NCBI RefSeq assembly: GCF_002150505.1
Contig: NZ_MSSV01000032.1
Span: 1 to 45,915, forward strand
DNA length: 45,915 nucleotides
DNA from: Algoriphagus ratkowskyi
GTDB lineage: Bacteria > Bacteroidota > Bacteroidia > Cytophagales > Cyclobacteriaceae
Direction: 5' to 3'
Under the pieces are notes generated by a model, which saw nothing but the letters and a program-made list of their open reading frames with translations, made no database searches and had not been told where the DNA came from. A program made the translations under genes and the position numbers. Every line of letters starts with the position of its first letter. Position 1 is the stretch's first letter. Shown in pieces: positions 7,715 through 16,831 of the stretch.

Positions 7715-8855
7715 CAATCTGATTTTCGTGCCAAACATTTCTTTTTATATAATCCACATAAGAAATAATAATTCTCACAACCTTTGCTGACACATTAGTC
7801 ATGCTATAATCAGCTACTTGGTTAAAGTTTCTAGACTCACCAATTTCCTGCTGAGAAAGTTGACTGATTGCCTGCAAAATACGATCAGAATTCATTCCGA
7901 CCATCATCACAGATGCTTCCTCCATTGCCTCAGGTCTCTCATGAGCGTCTCGTATATTTAAGGCACGAAAATTCAGTATAGAACTTTCCTCAGATATAGT
8001 ACCGCTATCAGATAATACAGCGTAGGAATACAATTGCAAGGCATTATAATCTATAAAGCCTAAAGGTTTCATGAATTTTATTAGAGGATGAGTTTCAACT
8101 GACTTGGACTCAATCATCTTCATAGTGCGAGGATGAGTACTGACTATAATAGGAAATTGAAATTTTTCAGCAAGAATATTCAAGCTCGTAATTAACCCAA
8201 TGAAATTCCGAGGGCTGTTTATGTTTTCCTCTCTATGTGCTGATACAACAAAAAATTCTCTCCTTTTTAAATTCAACCTAGAAAGAACATCTGAGGAAAT
8301 AATTCTCTCATTATGATGAGCTAATACTTCATACATAGGAGAACCAGTTTTTATTATCCTATCAGCAGGCAAACCTTCTCTTAACAAATATTCTCTTGCT
8401 ATATCGCTATAGGTAAGGTTTACATCAGAAATATGATCTACAATCTTTCTGTTAGTTTCTTCAGGTACACGTTGATCAAAACATCTATTTCCAGCTTCCA
8501 TATGGAAAATTGGGATATGTCTCTTTTTAGCTGGAATTGCACAAAGGCAGCTATTGGTATCGCCTAGGACAAGAAATGCATCGGGCTGTTCAGATTCTAA
8601 TAAAGGGTCTATTTTGATTAGTATTTGACCTATAGTTTCTGTTGCTGTTTTGCCTGCTGCATCTAAAAAGAAATCAGGTTTTCTAATTTGCAAATCATCA
8701 AAAAATATTTGATTTAACTCATAATCATAATTTTGACCAGTGTGAACTAAGATGTGATCTATAGCTTCTGAGGCATCTAAGGCATCTAATACGCGTGACA
8801 AACGTATTATCTCCGGTCTAGTACCCACCACAGTCATCACTTTTAATTTCTTCAT
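7707..8855 (-). CDS. fnlC: UDP-HexNAc 2-epimerase (FnlC/CapG-like, WecB family)
   Basis: 382 aa, the usual length for non-hydrolysing UDP-GlcNAc 2-epimerases. Visible are VVGTRPEIIRLSRVL at the N-terminus, HTGQNYDYELNQIFFDD, LVLGDTNSCL, HMEAGNRCFDQRVPEETNR, VSAHREENI and SDSGTISEES, all family hallmarks. On its own it could be WecB (UDP-ManNAc), but it follows fnlA and fnlB homologues directly. That order matches the three-gene UDP-N-acetyl-L-fucosamine pathway (CapE-CapF-CapG / FnlA-B-C), where this enzyme does the final C2 epimerisation from UDP-L-PneNAc to UDP-L-FucNAc. It starts 21 bp after fnlB. Confidence 0.88.
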   Translation of the reverse strand: MKKLKVMTVVGTRPEIIRLSRVLDALDASEAIDHILVHTGQNYDYELNQIFFDDLQIRKPDFFLDAAGKTATETIGQILIKIDPLLESEQPDAFLVLGDTNSCLCAIPAKKRHIPIFHMEAGNRCFDQRVPEETNRKIVDHISDVNLTYSDIAREYLLREGLPADRIIKTGSPMYEVLAHHNERIISSDVLSRLNLKRREFFVVSAHREENINSPRNFIGLITSLNILAEKFQFPIIVSTHPRTMKMIESKSVETHPLIKFMKPLGFIDYNALQLYSYAVLSDSGTISEESSILNFRALNIRDAHERPEAMEEASVMMVGMNSDRILQAISQLSQQEIGESRNFNQVADYSMTNVSAKVVRIIISYVDYIKRNVWHENQIDG

Positions 8856-8876
8856 TATATGCTATTTAAATCTTTA

Positions 8877-9995
8877 CTAAACTTCTACAAAAAAAGTATC
8901 CGGATCTTTTGGATCATAGTGCTCATTAATCCAGAAAATAGTTAACAATTCTTCCTCCCCTATGTTTTTGATATTATGGGTATACCAAATAGGCATATCC
9001 ACATAGGCTGGCTCATTTCCATTTAATTCAAAATTCAAGACTTCTTGGGTACCTATTCTGCGTAACTGAATCAAAGCTCTACCTTTTATTACTGCAAATC
9101 TCTCAATTTTTCGTGTATGAAAATGATTGCCTCGGGTAATCTCAGGAACAGTGGTGGAAAATGAAACTTGACCTCCTGTTTTTAACCGAATTACTTCTAC
9201 AAACGCTCCTCTTGGATCAATGTGTTGAGTAAATTTTCTGGGAAAGTAATTTTCTATATCCATATAACACCTGTAGGTATTAAATAAATCTAATTCAAAC
9301 TTAGAAGCGAAAGATGGGATTTCACCCATATCCTGGTATTTCTCTTTAAATTTATTTAGAATAGATAGAATGCTTGAAACCTTCGATTGACTAGTGAAAG
9401 GAACTAATAGTTCTTCTTTGGAAATATTGTCTCTTATGATTCCTAGTATGGTATTTACTAACTCATTTATATAAATTAATTCTACCTCGGCATCTATATG
9501 TATAGAAGGCTTTTCATTTCTGGCAATTTTATGACAGAATGTAGCTATGAATGAATTATAATTTGGATGTCCAAAAGGTCCAAATACATTAGGAATTATC
9601 ATTCCAGTAAAAGAAGCCCCTACTCTATCTGCCCATGCGGCTAATTCCTCTCTGGCATGCTTTTTTGAATCTCCATATATGTTTCCAAGTGATTCCTGAG
9701 TTGAGGAAGATAAAATTACATGCGGAGTGCTTTTTGTTCTCTCTAACGATTCAATAAGTTTGGAGGAAAGACCAGTATTCCTAGAGTAAATTTCATTAGG
9801 ATCATCATGCCTATTCAAAGCTGCCAAGTGAACAATAACATCACAACTAGATATGAAAAGGTCTAATTCTTTCGAGCTATCAAACCAAGACCTTTCAAAA
9901 ATAATCAACTGAAACTCTTCAGGATATAGTCCAAGTGAATTGAAAAGATGTGATCCTACAAAACCATTTTGACCCGTAATTCCTACTTTAAACAT
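8877..9995 (-). CDS. fnlB: CapF/FnlB-like bifunctional UDP-sugar reductase/epimerase
   Basis: 372 aa with two domains. The N-terminal SDR domain (about 1-245) has the nucleotide-binding GITGQNGFVGSHLF. The C-terminal cupin domain (about 255-372) has RGNHFHTRKIERFAVIKGRA and carries the His residues of the metal site. This two-domain layout is diagnostic of CapF/FnlB, which converts the 4-keto product of CapE to UDP-N-acetyl-L-talosamine-type intermediates during UDP-L-FucNAc synthesis, with NADPH as reductant. It sits 4 bp after fnlA and 21 bp before fnlC in the same operon. Confidence 0.9.
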   Translation of the reverse strand: MFKVGITGQNGFVGSHLFNSLGLYPEEFQLIIFERSWFDSSKELDLFISSCDVIVHLAALNRHDDPNEIYSRNTGLSSKLIESLERTKSTPHVILSSSTQESLGNIYGDSKKHAREELAAWADRVGASFTGMIIPNVFGPFGHPNYNSFIATFCHKIARNEKPSIHIDAEVELIYINELVNTILGIIRDNISKEELLVPFTSQSKVSSILSILNKFKEKYQDMGEIPSFASKFELDLFNTYRCYMDIENYFPRKFTQHIDPRGAFVEVIRLKTGGQVSFSTTVPEITRGNHFHTRKIERFAVIKGRALIQLRRIGTQEVLNFELNGNEPAYVDMPIWYTHNIKNIGEEELLTIFWINEHYDPKDPDTFFVEV

Positions 9996-9999
9996 ACGA

Positions 10000-11001
10000 C
10001 TAGTTATTTCGATTTAATTCTGCCTGAATTATAGGCAATTTTAATAATAGTTGCTTTACTCCTTCAACAGATAAACGTTCCGTATTATGAGAGTTATAAT
10101 CTTCAATTTGATCAATGGATGATTCCCCTTCGGAAAAATATTTGGCATAATTAAGATCTCGATTATCAGCCGGTATTCTAAAGAAATCACCCATATCCTC
10201 CGCTTTTATCATTTCCTCTCGGGTACAAAGGGTCTCATACAATTTTTCACCATGCCTAGTACCTATAATCTTTGTTTCAGTATTAGCATTGCATAATTCC
10301 TTAATAGCTTGAGCTAAGTCTCCAATGGTAGAGGAAGGAGCTTTATTTACAAACAGGTCTCCGGCATTACCATTTTCAAAGGCAAAAAGCACTAACTCAA
10401 CAGCCTCATCCAATGACATCAGAAATCGAGTCATATTTGGGTCCGTTAAGGTTAAAGAAGATCCCTCTCTTATCTGCTGCAGAAACAGCGGAATAACAGA
10501 GCCTCTAGAAGCCATAACATTACCATAGCGAGTGAGGCAAACAGTTGTATTCTTCAAATTTCTTGAAGCAGCCACTGCAACCTTTTCCATCAGAGCTTTG
10601 GAAATTCCCATAGCATTGATAGGATAAGCCGCCTTATCTGTGCTCAAACAAATTACCTTCTCAACATTGTTTGCATCAGCAGCGTCAATTACATTTTGGG
10701 TACCAAATACATTGGTGCGGGTGGCTTCTATAGGAAAAAACTCACAAGAAGGGACTTGCTTTAAAGCAGCAGCATGAAACACATAGTCTACCCCACGCAT
10801 AGCACGCTCTACACTGTCGTAATTACGCACATCACCAATATAGAATTTCAACTTATCATTTTTCAAAGCTGTACGCATATCATCCTGCTTTTTTTCGTCA
10901 CGAGAAAAAATGCGTATCTCATTAAATTGATCCGTATGAAGAAACCTTTTCAACACAGCATTACCAAAAGATCCTGTACCACCTGTAATTAATAAAACCA
11001 T
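10000..11001 (-). CDS. fnlA: UDP-GlcNAc 4,6-dehydratase/epimerase (FnlA/CapE)
   Basis: 333 aa soluble SDR protein. It has the NAD(P) motif GGTGSFGNAVL at the N-terminus, CLSTDKAAYPINAMGISK (about 147-164) with the Met-Gly-x-Ser-Lys active-site form of the CapE/PglF/FlaA1 group, and RHGEKLYETL in the substrate region. In the CapE reaction UDP-GlcNAc is dehydrated at C4/C6 and epimerised, feeding UDP-L-FucNAc synthesis with the next two genes. The lack of N-terminal membrane helices separates it from large FlaA1/WbpM dehydratases. ATG start at 11001. Confidence 0.9.
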   Translation of the reverse strand: MVLLITGGTGSFGNAVLKRFLHTDQFNEIRIFSRDEKKQDDMRTALKNDKLKFYIGDVRNYDSVERAMRGVDYVFHAAALKQVPSCEFFPIEATRTNVFGTQNVIDAADANNVEKVICLSTDKAAYPINAMGISKALMEKVAVAASRNLKNTTVCLTRYGNVMASRGSVIPLFLQQIREGSSLTLTDPNMTRFLMSLDEAVELVLFAFENGNAGDLFVNKAPSSTIGDLAQAIKELCNANTETKIIGTRHGEKLYETLCTREEMIKAEDMGDFFRIPADNRDLNYAKYFSEGESSIDQIEDYNSHNTERLSVEGVKQLLLKLPIIQAELNRNN

Positions 11002-11010
11002 AAAATTTAT

Positions 11011-11940
11011 TTAATAATATTTATTATAAAACACAACAAACCTAAAAGGTATAAACTTAATTAAAAACATTTTCATGATATTAGCAGGTTTTTTTGCATT
11101 ATCAAGTGGGAAATCAAACCATGGAGAGATTGACTTGTAATATAAATATTCTTTTCTTAATGGATGAGAACAATTTAAATTCCAAGGCCTATTATACCAA
11201 CCAGAAAGGTAATGAATTCCAACTACATTATTCTTTGCATCTTCAATTACATCCTTTGAGTAATAAAATTTTTGGCAAGAAATATCAAGCAATTTACGAG
11301 GAGAATACATAAAAAAAGATGACATTAAATTAAATTTTGGGTGGAGTGGAAGAATTCTACCTTTGCAACAAACATTTATTACCCCTTCACTTAAAACAGG
11401 TGGATTTCCATCACACTTATCTATAAAATTTAAAAAGATTTTCAATAAATTATCTTTCCTAATTAAATCTACATTTACTACAGCCATTCCATCATTAAAA
11501 AAATCCTCTTTTACAGATAATCCTAATTTATTTGAATAACTCTTAGTTACAGTTTTCACACATGCGAAATAATTTCTTTTTAGATCAATTTCCCATAGCT
11601 CTTGAAGAGAATTCTTAATTATGATATCACTATCCAAATAAATAACTTTATCTAAAGCTGAAATCCTTTCAAAAAATAATTTAGAATATACCGTAGGCAC
11701 ATGTCTTCCCAAATTATTAACCACAAGATCAAATGAAATATCATTAAAGTCGATATAATAAAACTTTGCATTATAGGATAACACGAGCTGACTTAATAAA
11801 GCTATAGAATCCAAAGATACATCAATACCTAAAAGATATATTGAAATATTATCAGTCCTATTTTGGTTTTCCAAAAGAGAGACTATACTAATACCAGTAT
11901 GTACTATATACTTTTCATTACAAGAATATGCAATATTCAT
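11011..11940 (-). CDS. Glycosyltransferase family 8
   Basis: 309 aa. N-terminal NIAYSCNEKYIVHTGISIVSL and the metal/nucleotide-sugar motif Asp-x-Asp in VIYLDSDIIIK (residues 103-105) are typical of retaining GT8 enzymes (LPS galactosyl/glucosyl and glycogenin-like transferases). A C-terminal HYLSGWYNRPW matches the usual family H-x-x-G-x-x-KPW-like signature. Predicted to act at the cytoplasmic membrane on the lipid-linked repeat unit. It lies directly after wzy (5 bp) and before fnlA (9 bp), and belongs to the most AT-rich part of the locus. Confidence 0.85.
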   Translation of the reverse strand: MNIAYSCNEKYIVHTGISIVSLLENQNRTDNISIYLLGIDVSLDSIALLSQLVLSYNAKFYYIDFNDISFDLVVNNLGRHVPTVYSKLFFERISALDKVIYLDSDIIIKNSLQELWEIDLKRNYFACVKTVTKSYSNKLGLSVKEDFFNDGMAVVNVDLIRKDNLLKIFLNFIDKCDGNPPVLSEGVINVCCKGRILPLHPKFNLMSSFFMYSPRKLLDISCQKFYYSKDVIEDAKNNVVGIHYLSGWYNRPWNLNCSHPLRKEYLYYKSISPWFDFPLDNAKKPANIMKMFLIKFIPFRFVVFYNKYY

Positions 11941-11945
11941 ATATC

Positions 11946-13100
11946 CTAATTTTTATTATTATTAAAATCCCACAAAACCTCTCTTTTTGTATCCTCTTCT
12001 TTATTAAAAATAGAATAATAGGGATACCATTTAGAGTACCACCTTATTTCATTCATCCCAGTATATTGAATTACAAAATATTTACTTGTATTTAATCCCA
12101 CAACAAAAATCAGAAAGCAAACACTAACTACTCTATAATAAGAACGAAAAGATGAAATCCGAAAAAAGGAATGAGCAATATTAGTTATATAGATGAAAAT
12201 TAAAGGAAATAAATAATTTGTAAATCTAAAAAAAATAAAAAATACTGTAGATAATACACCTAATAGTAAATATAATCTGATATATGAATTATTTAACTTA
12301 TGATAACTGTTATATCGATTATTTAAGTACTCGACACAATATGGATATACAAAATATAAAATTACTAATGAGATCAAACCATTAAAAGTATACTTATAAT
12401 CGGAATAACTAATTAATGTATCTACAAGGCCATTATTAAAAGATAGAGATGTAATTATAGAATAAAAAATAGAATTAAAAAAAACTCCAAATAATAAAAC
12501 AAAAACAATCAAAATATAGGAGAGTTTATTCTTTAGTAAATATGGGAAAAAAAATAATATTATTGCAGAGTAATGAAACATAAGTGCAATAATACAATAA
12601 ATAAAATAAATTCTAAGCTTGTTATTTTGCAGATATTCTATTGACAATAAAAATATTGAAATAGCCAATGCTTCACGCATAATTTCAAAATTAAAATAAC
12701 CATAGAAGCAAACAAAATAAAGAAATAAATAAGTATGTTTAAACTTAGTATAAGATTTGGCAAAATTGAAAATTGCATAATTAACTATTGAAGCCTGTAA
12801 CAACTGAAGAATAAAAAATTCATTACTTACAGTTTTGGAAATTGCAACAACTAAAATCCAAAAGGGCTGTAACTTCACATAAGGAACATTTGTGGAAAAC
12901 ATTTCATACAAGTTAGGCAATTCATCATAAACCATCATATAATTTATAGTATCACCACCAACCCTATATCTAAAACCAGCCAATAATACAAATATTATAA
13001 ACGATAACCGGTATATAACACTATTCCCTTTAGTGAAATTTGTATAATCATACAAAAATGCAAAAAACAATAAATACAGAATTATTAATAGGTATATCAC
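11946..13100 (-). CDS. wzy: Wzy-like polysaccharide polymerase (EpsG family)
   Basis: 384 aa, almost entirely hydrophobic with about ten or more membrane helices. The early FRYRVGGDTINYMMVYDELP segment (about 44-63) is the conserved loop of EpsG-type polymerases (usually R-x-x-x-G-x-D-x-x-x-Y). It would join repeat units on the periplasmic face of the membrane. The start codon is GTG, overlapping the wzx stop as GTGA (4-nt overlap). As with most Wzy proteins the assignment rests on topology, the loop motif and its place next to wzx. Confidence 0.75.
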   Translation of the reverse strand: MIYLLIILYLLFFAFLYDYTNFTKGNSVIYRLSFIIFVLLAGFRYRVGGDTINYMMVYDELPNLYEMFSTNVPYVKLQPFWILVVAISKTVSNEFFILQLLQASIVNYAIFNFAKSYTKFKHTYLFLYFVCFYGYFNFEIMREALAISIFLLSIEYLQNNKLRIYFIYCIIALMFHYSAIILFFFPYLLKNKLSYILIVFVLLFGVFFNSIFYSIITSLSFNNGLVDTLISYSDYKYTFNGLISLVILYFVYPYCVEYLNNRYNSYHKLNNSYIRLYLLLGVLSTVFFIFFRFTNYLFPLIFIYITNIAHSFFRISSFRSYYRVVSVCFLIFVVGLNTSKYFVIQYTGMNEIRWYSKWYPYYSIFNKEEDTKREVLWDFNNNKN

Positions 13101-14470
13101 AACTTAAAAAATATAAATATTTGTAGAAATTGTTTTCTAAAAAAAACTAAATTCAATAATAAAACAATGCAAATAAAAACTAAAAATTTTATTAAGAAAT
13201 AGTAATTTGTATAATATAGTTCATAAAAAGTATAGAAAAATAAAATAAAGTAAAGTAATTCCTTAGAAAATTCTTTAAAATTAAACTTTATTAAACTAAG
13301 CGGTAATAGAAGCCATATACCTATAGAAATTGAGAATGATATCGCAATTGAATTTAAGGATTCAAAAATCAGAAAAGAAACCACTGATAATGAAATTGCA
13401 ATAATAAGGTAAACTATACTATCGAATAAAAATTTTGGTTCAATTTTCTTTATTTTATATAAGTTAACATATATTGATTTAATTACAACAACACCGGGTA
13501 TTGTTGTAATTAATATGGCAGTAATTGGCAGAGAATCTACATAATTTGGTAGATAAAGAAGAACAATGAAATCTAATATAAAATAGAATGGAATAGAAAA
13601 TGCACTTACCAATAAAAGAATTACTCTAATCTGACTTATAGAATTTGAATCTTGATTCTTGAACAAATAAGGATAAAAAATTTTATTTACAGAACTAACA
13701 AATATTAATACAAAACCAACTAATGAAACACTAAGAGAATAAATTGCAAAATCTATATTACTTAAAAACAATTTAGTTGTCCATTTGCCAACGTCAAAAT
13801 ACATAGTAAAAAGAATATTTCCAAATAAAATAAAAATTCCCGAAATTATAATATCACGATACTTTAAAATATTCTTAAATATGGAAATATTTATAATTCT
13901 TTCTTTAAAAATCGAATTATTTAATTCAAGAAAAACGAAAGACAAAATAGTTCCAAGTAAGTTTCCTAAAACATACCAATAATAATCAGTAATATTTAGT
14001 AATAAGAGACTACAAGTGAAACATATATTAATTATTGGAGTAATTATTGTACACTTGAAATAGATAGAAAATTCTCCTATAGCTTGATAAAATGAAAGAA
14101 AAAATGACTGCATGTTTAATGGAAAAATGGATAATGCCAGGAGGATAAACATCATATCCCCAAAATAAACACTACACGTTATTGCAATAACTGAAATTAA
14201 TATAGTAGATAAAATAAAAAAATCATGCTGCTCTTTAAAAATTGATGGATTAACATCCTTTGCCGTTAATCCTCCATATATAACATTGATACCATCTACG
14301 AAACCAAAATGTAGTAACCCAACAAAACTTAAAAACAATGTATAAGTCTTTAAATCTGAAAATTCTTCATATGATAAATATGAAGGTAATATCAATCCAT
14401 TAATTAGACTTGCGGAAAAAACCAAAAAGTTTGATCCTCCTACATATACAAAATCTTTTTTTAAACCCAA
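13097..14470 (-). CDS. wzx: Wzx-like polysaccharide flippase (MOP superfamily)
   Basis: 457 aa with about 12-14 predicted membrane helices and few charged residues. The N-terminal KKDFVYVGGSNFLVFSASL is the usual beginning of O-antigen/capsule flippases, which turn the undecaprenyl-linked repeat unit to the periplasm. Only a TTG start (14470) is available, 2 bp after the stop of the epimerase gene. The 3' end overlaps wzy by 4 nt. Very AT-rich, like wzy and the GT8 gene, suggesting that these were acquired together. Confidence 0.82.
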   Translation of the reverse strand: MGLKKDFVYVGGSNFLVFSASLINGLILPSYLSYEEFSDLKTYTLFLSFVGLLHFGFVDGINVIYGGLTAKDVNPSIFKEQHDFFILSTILISVIAITCSVYFGDMMFILLALSIFPLNMQSFFLSFYQAIGEFSIYFKCTIITPIINICFTCSLLLLNITDYYWYVLGNLLGTILSFVFLELNNSIFKERIINISIFKNILKYRDIIISGIFILFGNILFTMYFDVGKWTTKLFLSNIDFAIYSLSVSLVGFVLIFVSSVNKIFYPYLFKNQDSNSISQIRVILLLVSAFSIPFYFILDFIVLLYLPNYVDSLPITAILITTIPGVVVIKSIYVNLYKIKKIEPKFLFDSIVYLIIAISLSVVSFLIFESLNSIAISFSISIGIWLLLPLSLIKFNFKEFSKELLYFILFFYTFYELYYTNYYFLIKFLVFICIVLLLNLVFFRKQFLQIFIFFKL

Positions 14471-14472
14471 CT

Positions 14473-15477
14473 TTAATTATTATTTTTATTAAAAAAGTAC
14501 CATTTTACAGTTGCCTTAATACCTTCATCTAAAGAATGAGAGGGGAGATAAAAAAGCATTTCATTTGCTTTCTCTACTGATGCCAACGAATGTGGAATAT
14601 CTCCTTTACGGTTAAAGCCATGAGTAATCGCTATCTCAGAAATAGTTTTATCGTAAGTAGCGAGATGTTTTTTAATTACCTCACACAATTGAATTAGAGT
14701 AGTTCTATCTCCAACTGCCGTATTATAAATCTGATTTAAGGCAAAATCGTTTTCTGTGGTGAGACAAAGAAGATTCATTTGCACTACATTATCTATGTAA
14801 GTGAAATCGCGTGAAAAGGTACCGTCACCATTAATTACCGGACTCTCATGCTTCATGAATTGCTTTACAAAAAGCGGAATGACAGCTGCATAGGCACCGT
14901 TAGGATCTTGTCTTCTTCCAAATACATTGAAATATCTTAATCCAATGGTGTTTAAGCCATAAGTTTTGAAGAAGTTCTCTGCATATAATTCGTTCACATA
15001 CTTCGTTATGGCATAAGGAGATAGCGGTTTACCTATTACATCTTCCACCTTGGGTAAAGCTTCTGAGTCACCATAAGTAGAGCTACTTGCAGCATAGATG
15101 AATCGGTTCACATTAGCATCTCGAGCGGCTACCAGCATATTCAAAAAACCACCCACATTTACATCATTGGTAGTAATTGGGTCATTGATAGATCTGGGAA
15201 CTGATCCCAGAGCCGCTTGGTGCAAAACAAAGTCTTGGCCATCACAGGCTCTATGACAAATAGCCAAATCTCGAATATCTCCTTCAATCAATTTGAAGTT
15301 TTCATTTTCAAAAAATGGCTCAATATTGTGTTTATGTCCTGTAGCGAAGTTATCAAGACAAGTAACTATGGCTCCCAAACTCAAAAGTACTTCACATAAG
15401 TTGGAGCCTATAAAACCGGCTCCTCCTGTTACTAATATCTTCTTACCTACTAATTTCTCCTTGAATTTTTTAAACAT
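14473..15477 (-). CDS. tviC: UDP-N-acetylhexosamine(uronate) 4-epimerase (WbpP/TviC-like)
   Basis: 334 aa extended SDR: GGAGFIGSNLCEVL NAD motif (about 18-31), Ser-Ser-Ser at 131-133, catalytic Tyr155-x3-Lys159 in PYAITKYVNELYAE, and RYFNVFGRRQDPNGAYAAV, which is typical of the WbpP/TviC group rather than plain GalE. Such enzymes interconvert UDP-GlcNAc/UDP-GalNAc or the corresponding uronic acids at C4. Its place 8 bp after a TviB/WbpO-like dehydrogenase suggests that the pair makes UDP-GalNAcA (or UDP-GalNAc). Exact substrate cannot be read from the sequence. Confidence 0.82.
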   Translation of the reverse strand: MFKKFKEKLVGKKILVTGGAGFIGSNLCEVLLSLGAIVTCLDNFATGHKHNIEPFFENENFKLIEGDIRDLAICHRACDGQDFVLHQAALGSVPRSINDPITTNDVNVGGFLNMLVAARDANVNRFIYAASSSTYGDSEALPKVEDVIGKPLSPYAITKYVNELYAENFFKTYGLNTIGLRYFNVFGRRQDPNGAYAAVIPLFVKQFMKHESPVINGDGTFSRDFTYIDNVVQMNLLCLTTENDFALNQIYNTAVGDRTTLIQLCEVIKKHLATYDKTISEIAITHGFNRKGDIPHSLASVEKANEMLFYLPSHSLDEGIKATVKWYFFNKNNN

Positions 15478-15485
15478 CTTTGTTA

Positions 15486-16796
15486 TTACAATCTAGCATC
15501 CACTAATTCCTTACTTAATACCGACTTCACATCAAATACTACCTGTGAATCAGATTTTTTGATATCCCAGGTTTTAAATTCTTTATGACCTACTGCCAGG
15601 ATTATTGCTGAGTAGTCTGCTAATACAGGCTTAGCTCCTCCATTGATGATATCAATTCCATACTCATGCTTTACCTCCGCTGCATCTGCCCATGGGTCAT
15701 ACACACAAACATCCATATCGAAAGATTTGAGTTCGTTATAGATATCGATTACTCGTGTATTTCTTACGTCTGGACAGTCTTCCTTAAAGGTGAACCCAAG
15801 AATCAAGACCTTAGAATCTATTACCTTCAAATCTTTACGCATCATGTGCTTAATAGTCTCTGTTGCCACATGCTTACCCATGGAATCGTTGAGTCTTCTG
15901 CCTGCTAAGATAATTTCTGGATGATAACCAAGTTCCTGTGCCTTCTGTGCTAAGTAATAAGGATCTACAGAGATGCAATGACCTCCCACAAGTCCTGGTT
16001 TAAAAGGGAGGAAATTCCACTTGGTTCCTGCGGCTTCCAACACCTCTTGAGTATCTATCCCCAAAAGACTAAAAATCTTGGACAATTCATTCACAAAGGC
16101 AATATTGATATCCCGTTGGGAGTTCTCGATTACCTTGGCAGCTTCTGCCACCTTTATGCAGGATGCTTTGTGCGTACCAGCAACGATGACTGACTTATAT
16201 AACTGATCCACATATTCTGCAACTTCTGAAGTAGATCCAGAAGTTATTTTCAGAATTTTAGTAACCGTATGCTCCTTGTCTCCTGGATTAATCCGCTCTG
16301 GAGAGTAGCCCGCAAAGAAATCTTCGTTATACTTCAAACCAGAGATACTCTCTAAAACCGGCACACATTCATCTTCAGTCACACCAGGGTAAACGGTAGA
16401 TTCATAGATCACCACATCTCCCTTTTTCAAGACCTTAGCAATCATCTCTGATGCCTTGATCATAGGAGTAAGCACTGGCCTATTATGCCTATCAGTAGGC
16501 GTAGGGACAGTAACTATATAAATATTAGCAGTGGATACAGGCATTATTGCATCCGTAATCAGTAATCCCTTTCCTTTCTCATCTAATTCCTGACCCGTAC
16601 CTACCAAAACTTTCTTCAGCTCCTCATCTGCTACTTCCAATGTTCTATCATGTGCCTTCTGTAGTTGATCTACTCGAGTTGCATTGATATCGTAGCCTAC
16701 GGTTTTGTATTTTTCAGCAAATGCAGCAGCAAGTGGAAGACCTACGTAACCAAGTCCTATGATTGCGATTTTGCTTTTTTCTAAGTTTACTAGCAT
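15486..16796 (-). CDS. tviB: Nucleotide-sugar 6-dehydrogenase (TviB/WbpO-like)
   Basis: 436 aa, the usual size for UDP-GlcNAc/UDP-GalNAc 6-dehydrogenases. It carries IAIIGLGYVGLPLAAAF (NAD binding, residues 10-26), ESTVYPGVTED, and the catalytic Cys274 in GLVGGHCISVDPYYLA, followed by a C-terminal UDP-binding domain with FTFKEDCPDVRNT. It oxidises the C6 hydroxyl of a UDP-HexNAc to the uronate using two NAD+. With the neighbouring 4-epimerase it forms the TviB-TviC arrangement known from Vi antigen loci. It starts 35 bp after gmd. Specificity for GlcNAc versus GalNAc is inferred. Confidence 0.87.
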   Translation of the reverse strand: MLVNLEKSKIAIIGLGYVGLPLAAAFAEKYKTVGYDINATRVDQLQKAHDRTLEVADEELKKVLVGTGQELDEKGKGLLITDAIMPVSTANIYIVTVPTPTDRHNRPVLTPMIKASEMIAKVLKKGDVVIYESTVYPGVTEDECVPVLESISGLKYNEDFFAGYSPERINPGDKEHTVTKILKITSGSTSEVAEYVDQLYKSVIVAGTHKASCIKVAEAAKVIENSQRDINIAFVNELSKIFSLLGIDTQEVLEAAGTKWNFLPFKPGLVGGHCISVDPYYLAQKAQELGYHPEIILAGRRLNDSMGKHVATETIKHMMRKDLKVIDSKVLILGFTFKEDCPDVRNTRVIDIYNELKSFDMDVCVYDPWADAAEVKHEYGIDIINGGAKPVLADYSAIILAVGHKEFKTWDIKKSDSQVVFDVKSVLSKELVDARL

Positions 16797-16831
16797 TTAT
16801 AAATCGATTCTATTTTAGTACTTACTATATA

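Noticed and set aside
7707..8855. WecB making UDP-ManNAc
   Set aside because: Immediate linkage to fnlA and fnlB homologues fits the FucNAc pathway better, and no wecC-like ManNAc dehydrogenase is adjacent.
14473..15477. Plain UDP-glucose 4-epimerase (GalE)
   Set aside because: The NVFGRRQDPNGAYAAV region and pairing with a TviB/WbpO-like dehydrogenase favour the WbpP/TviC group, though galE activity cannot be excluded from sequence alone.
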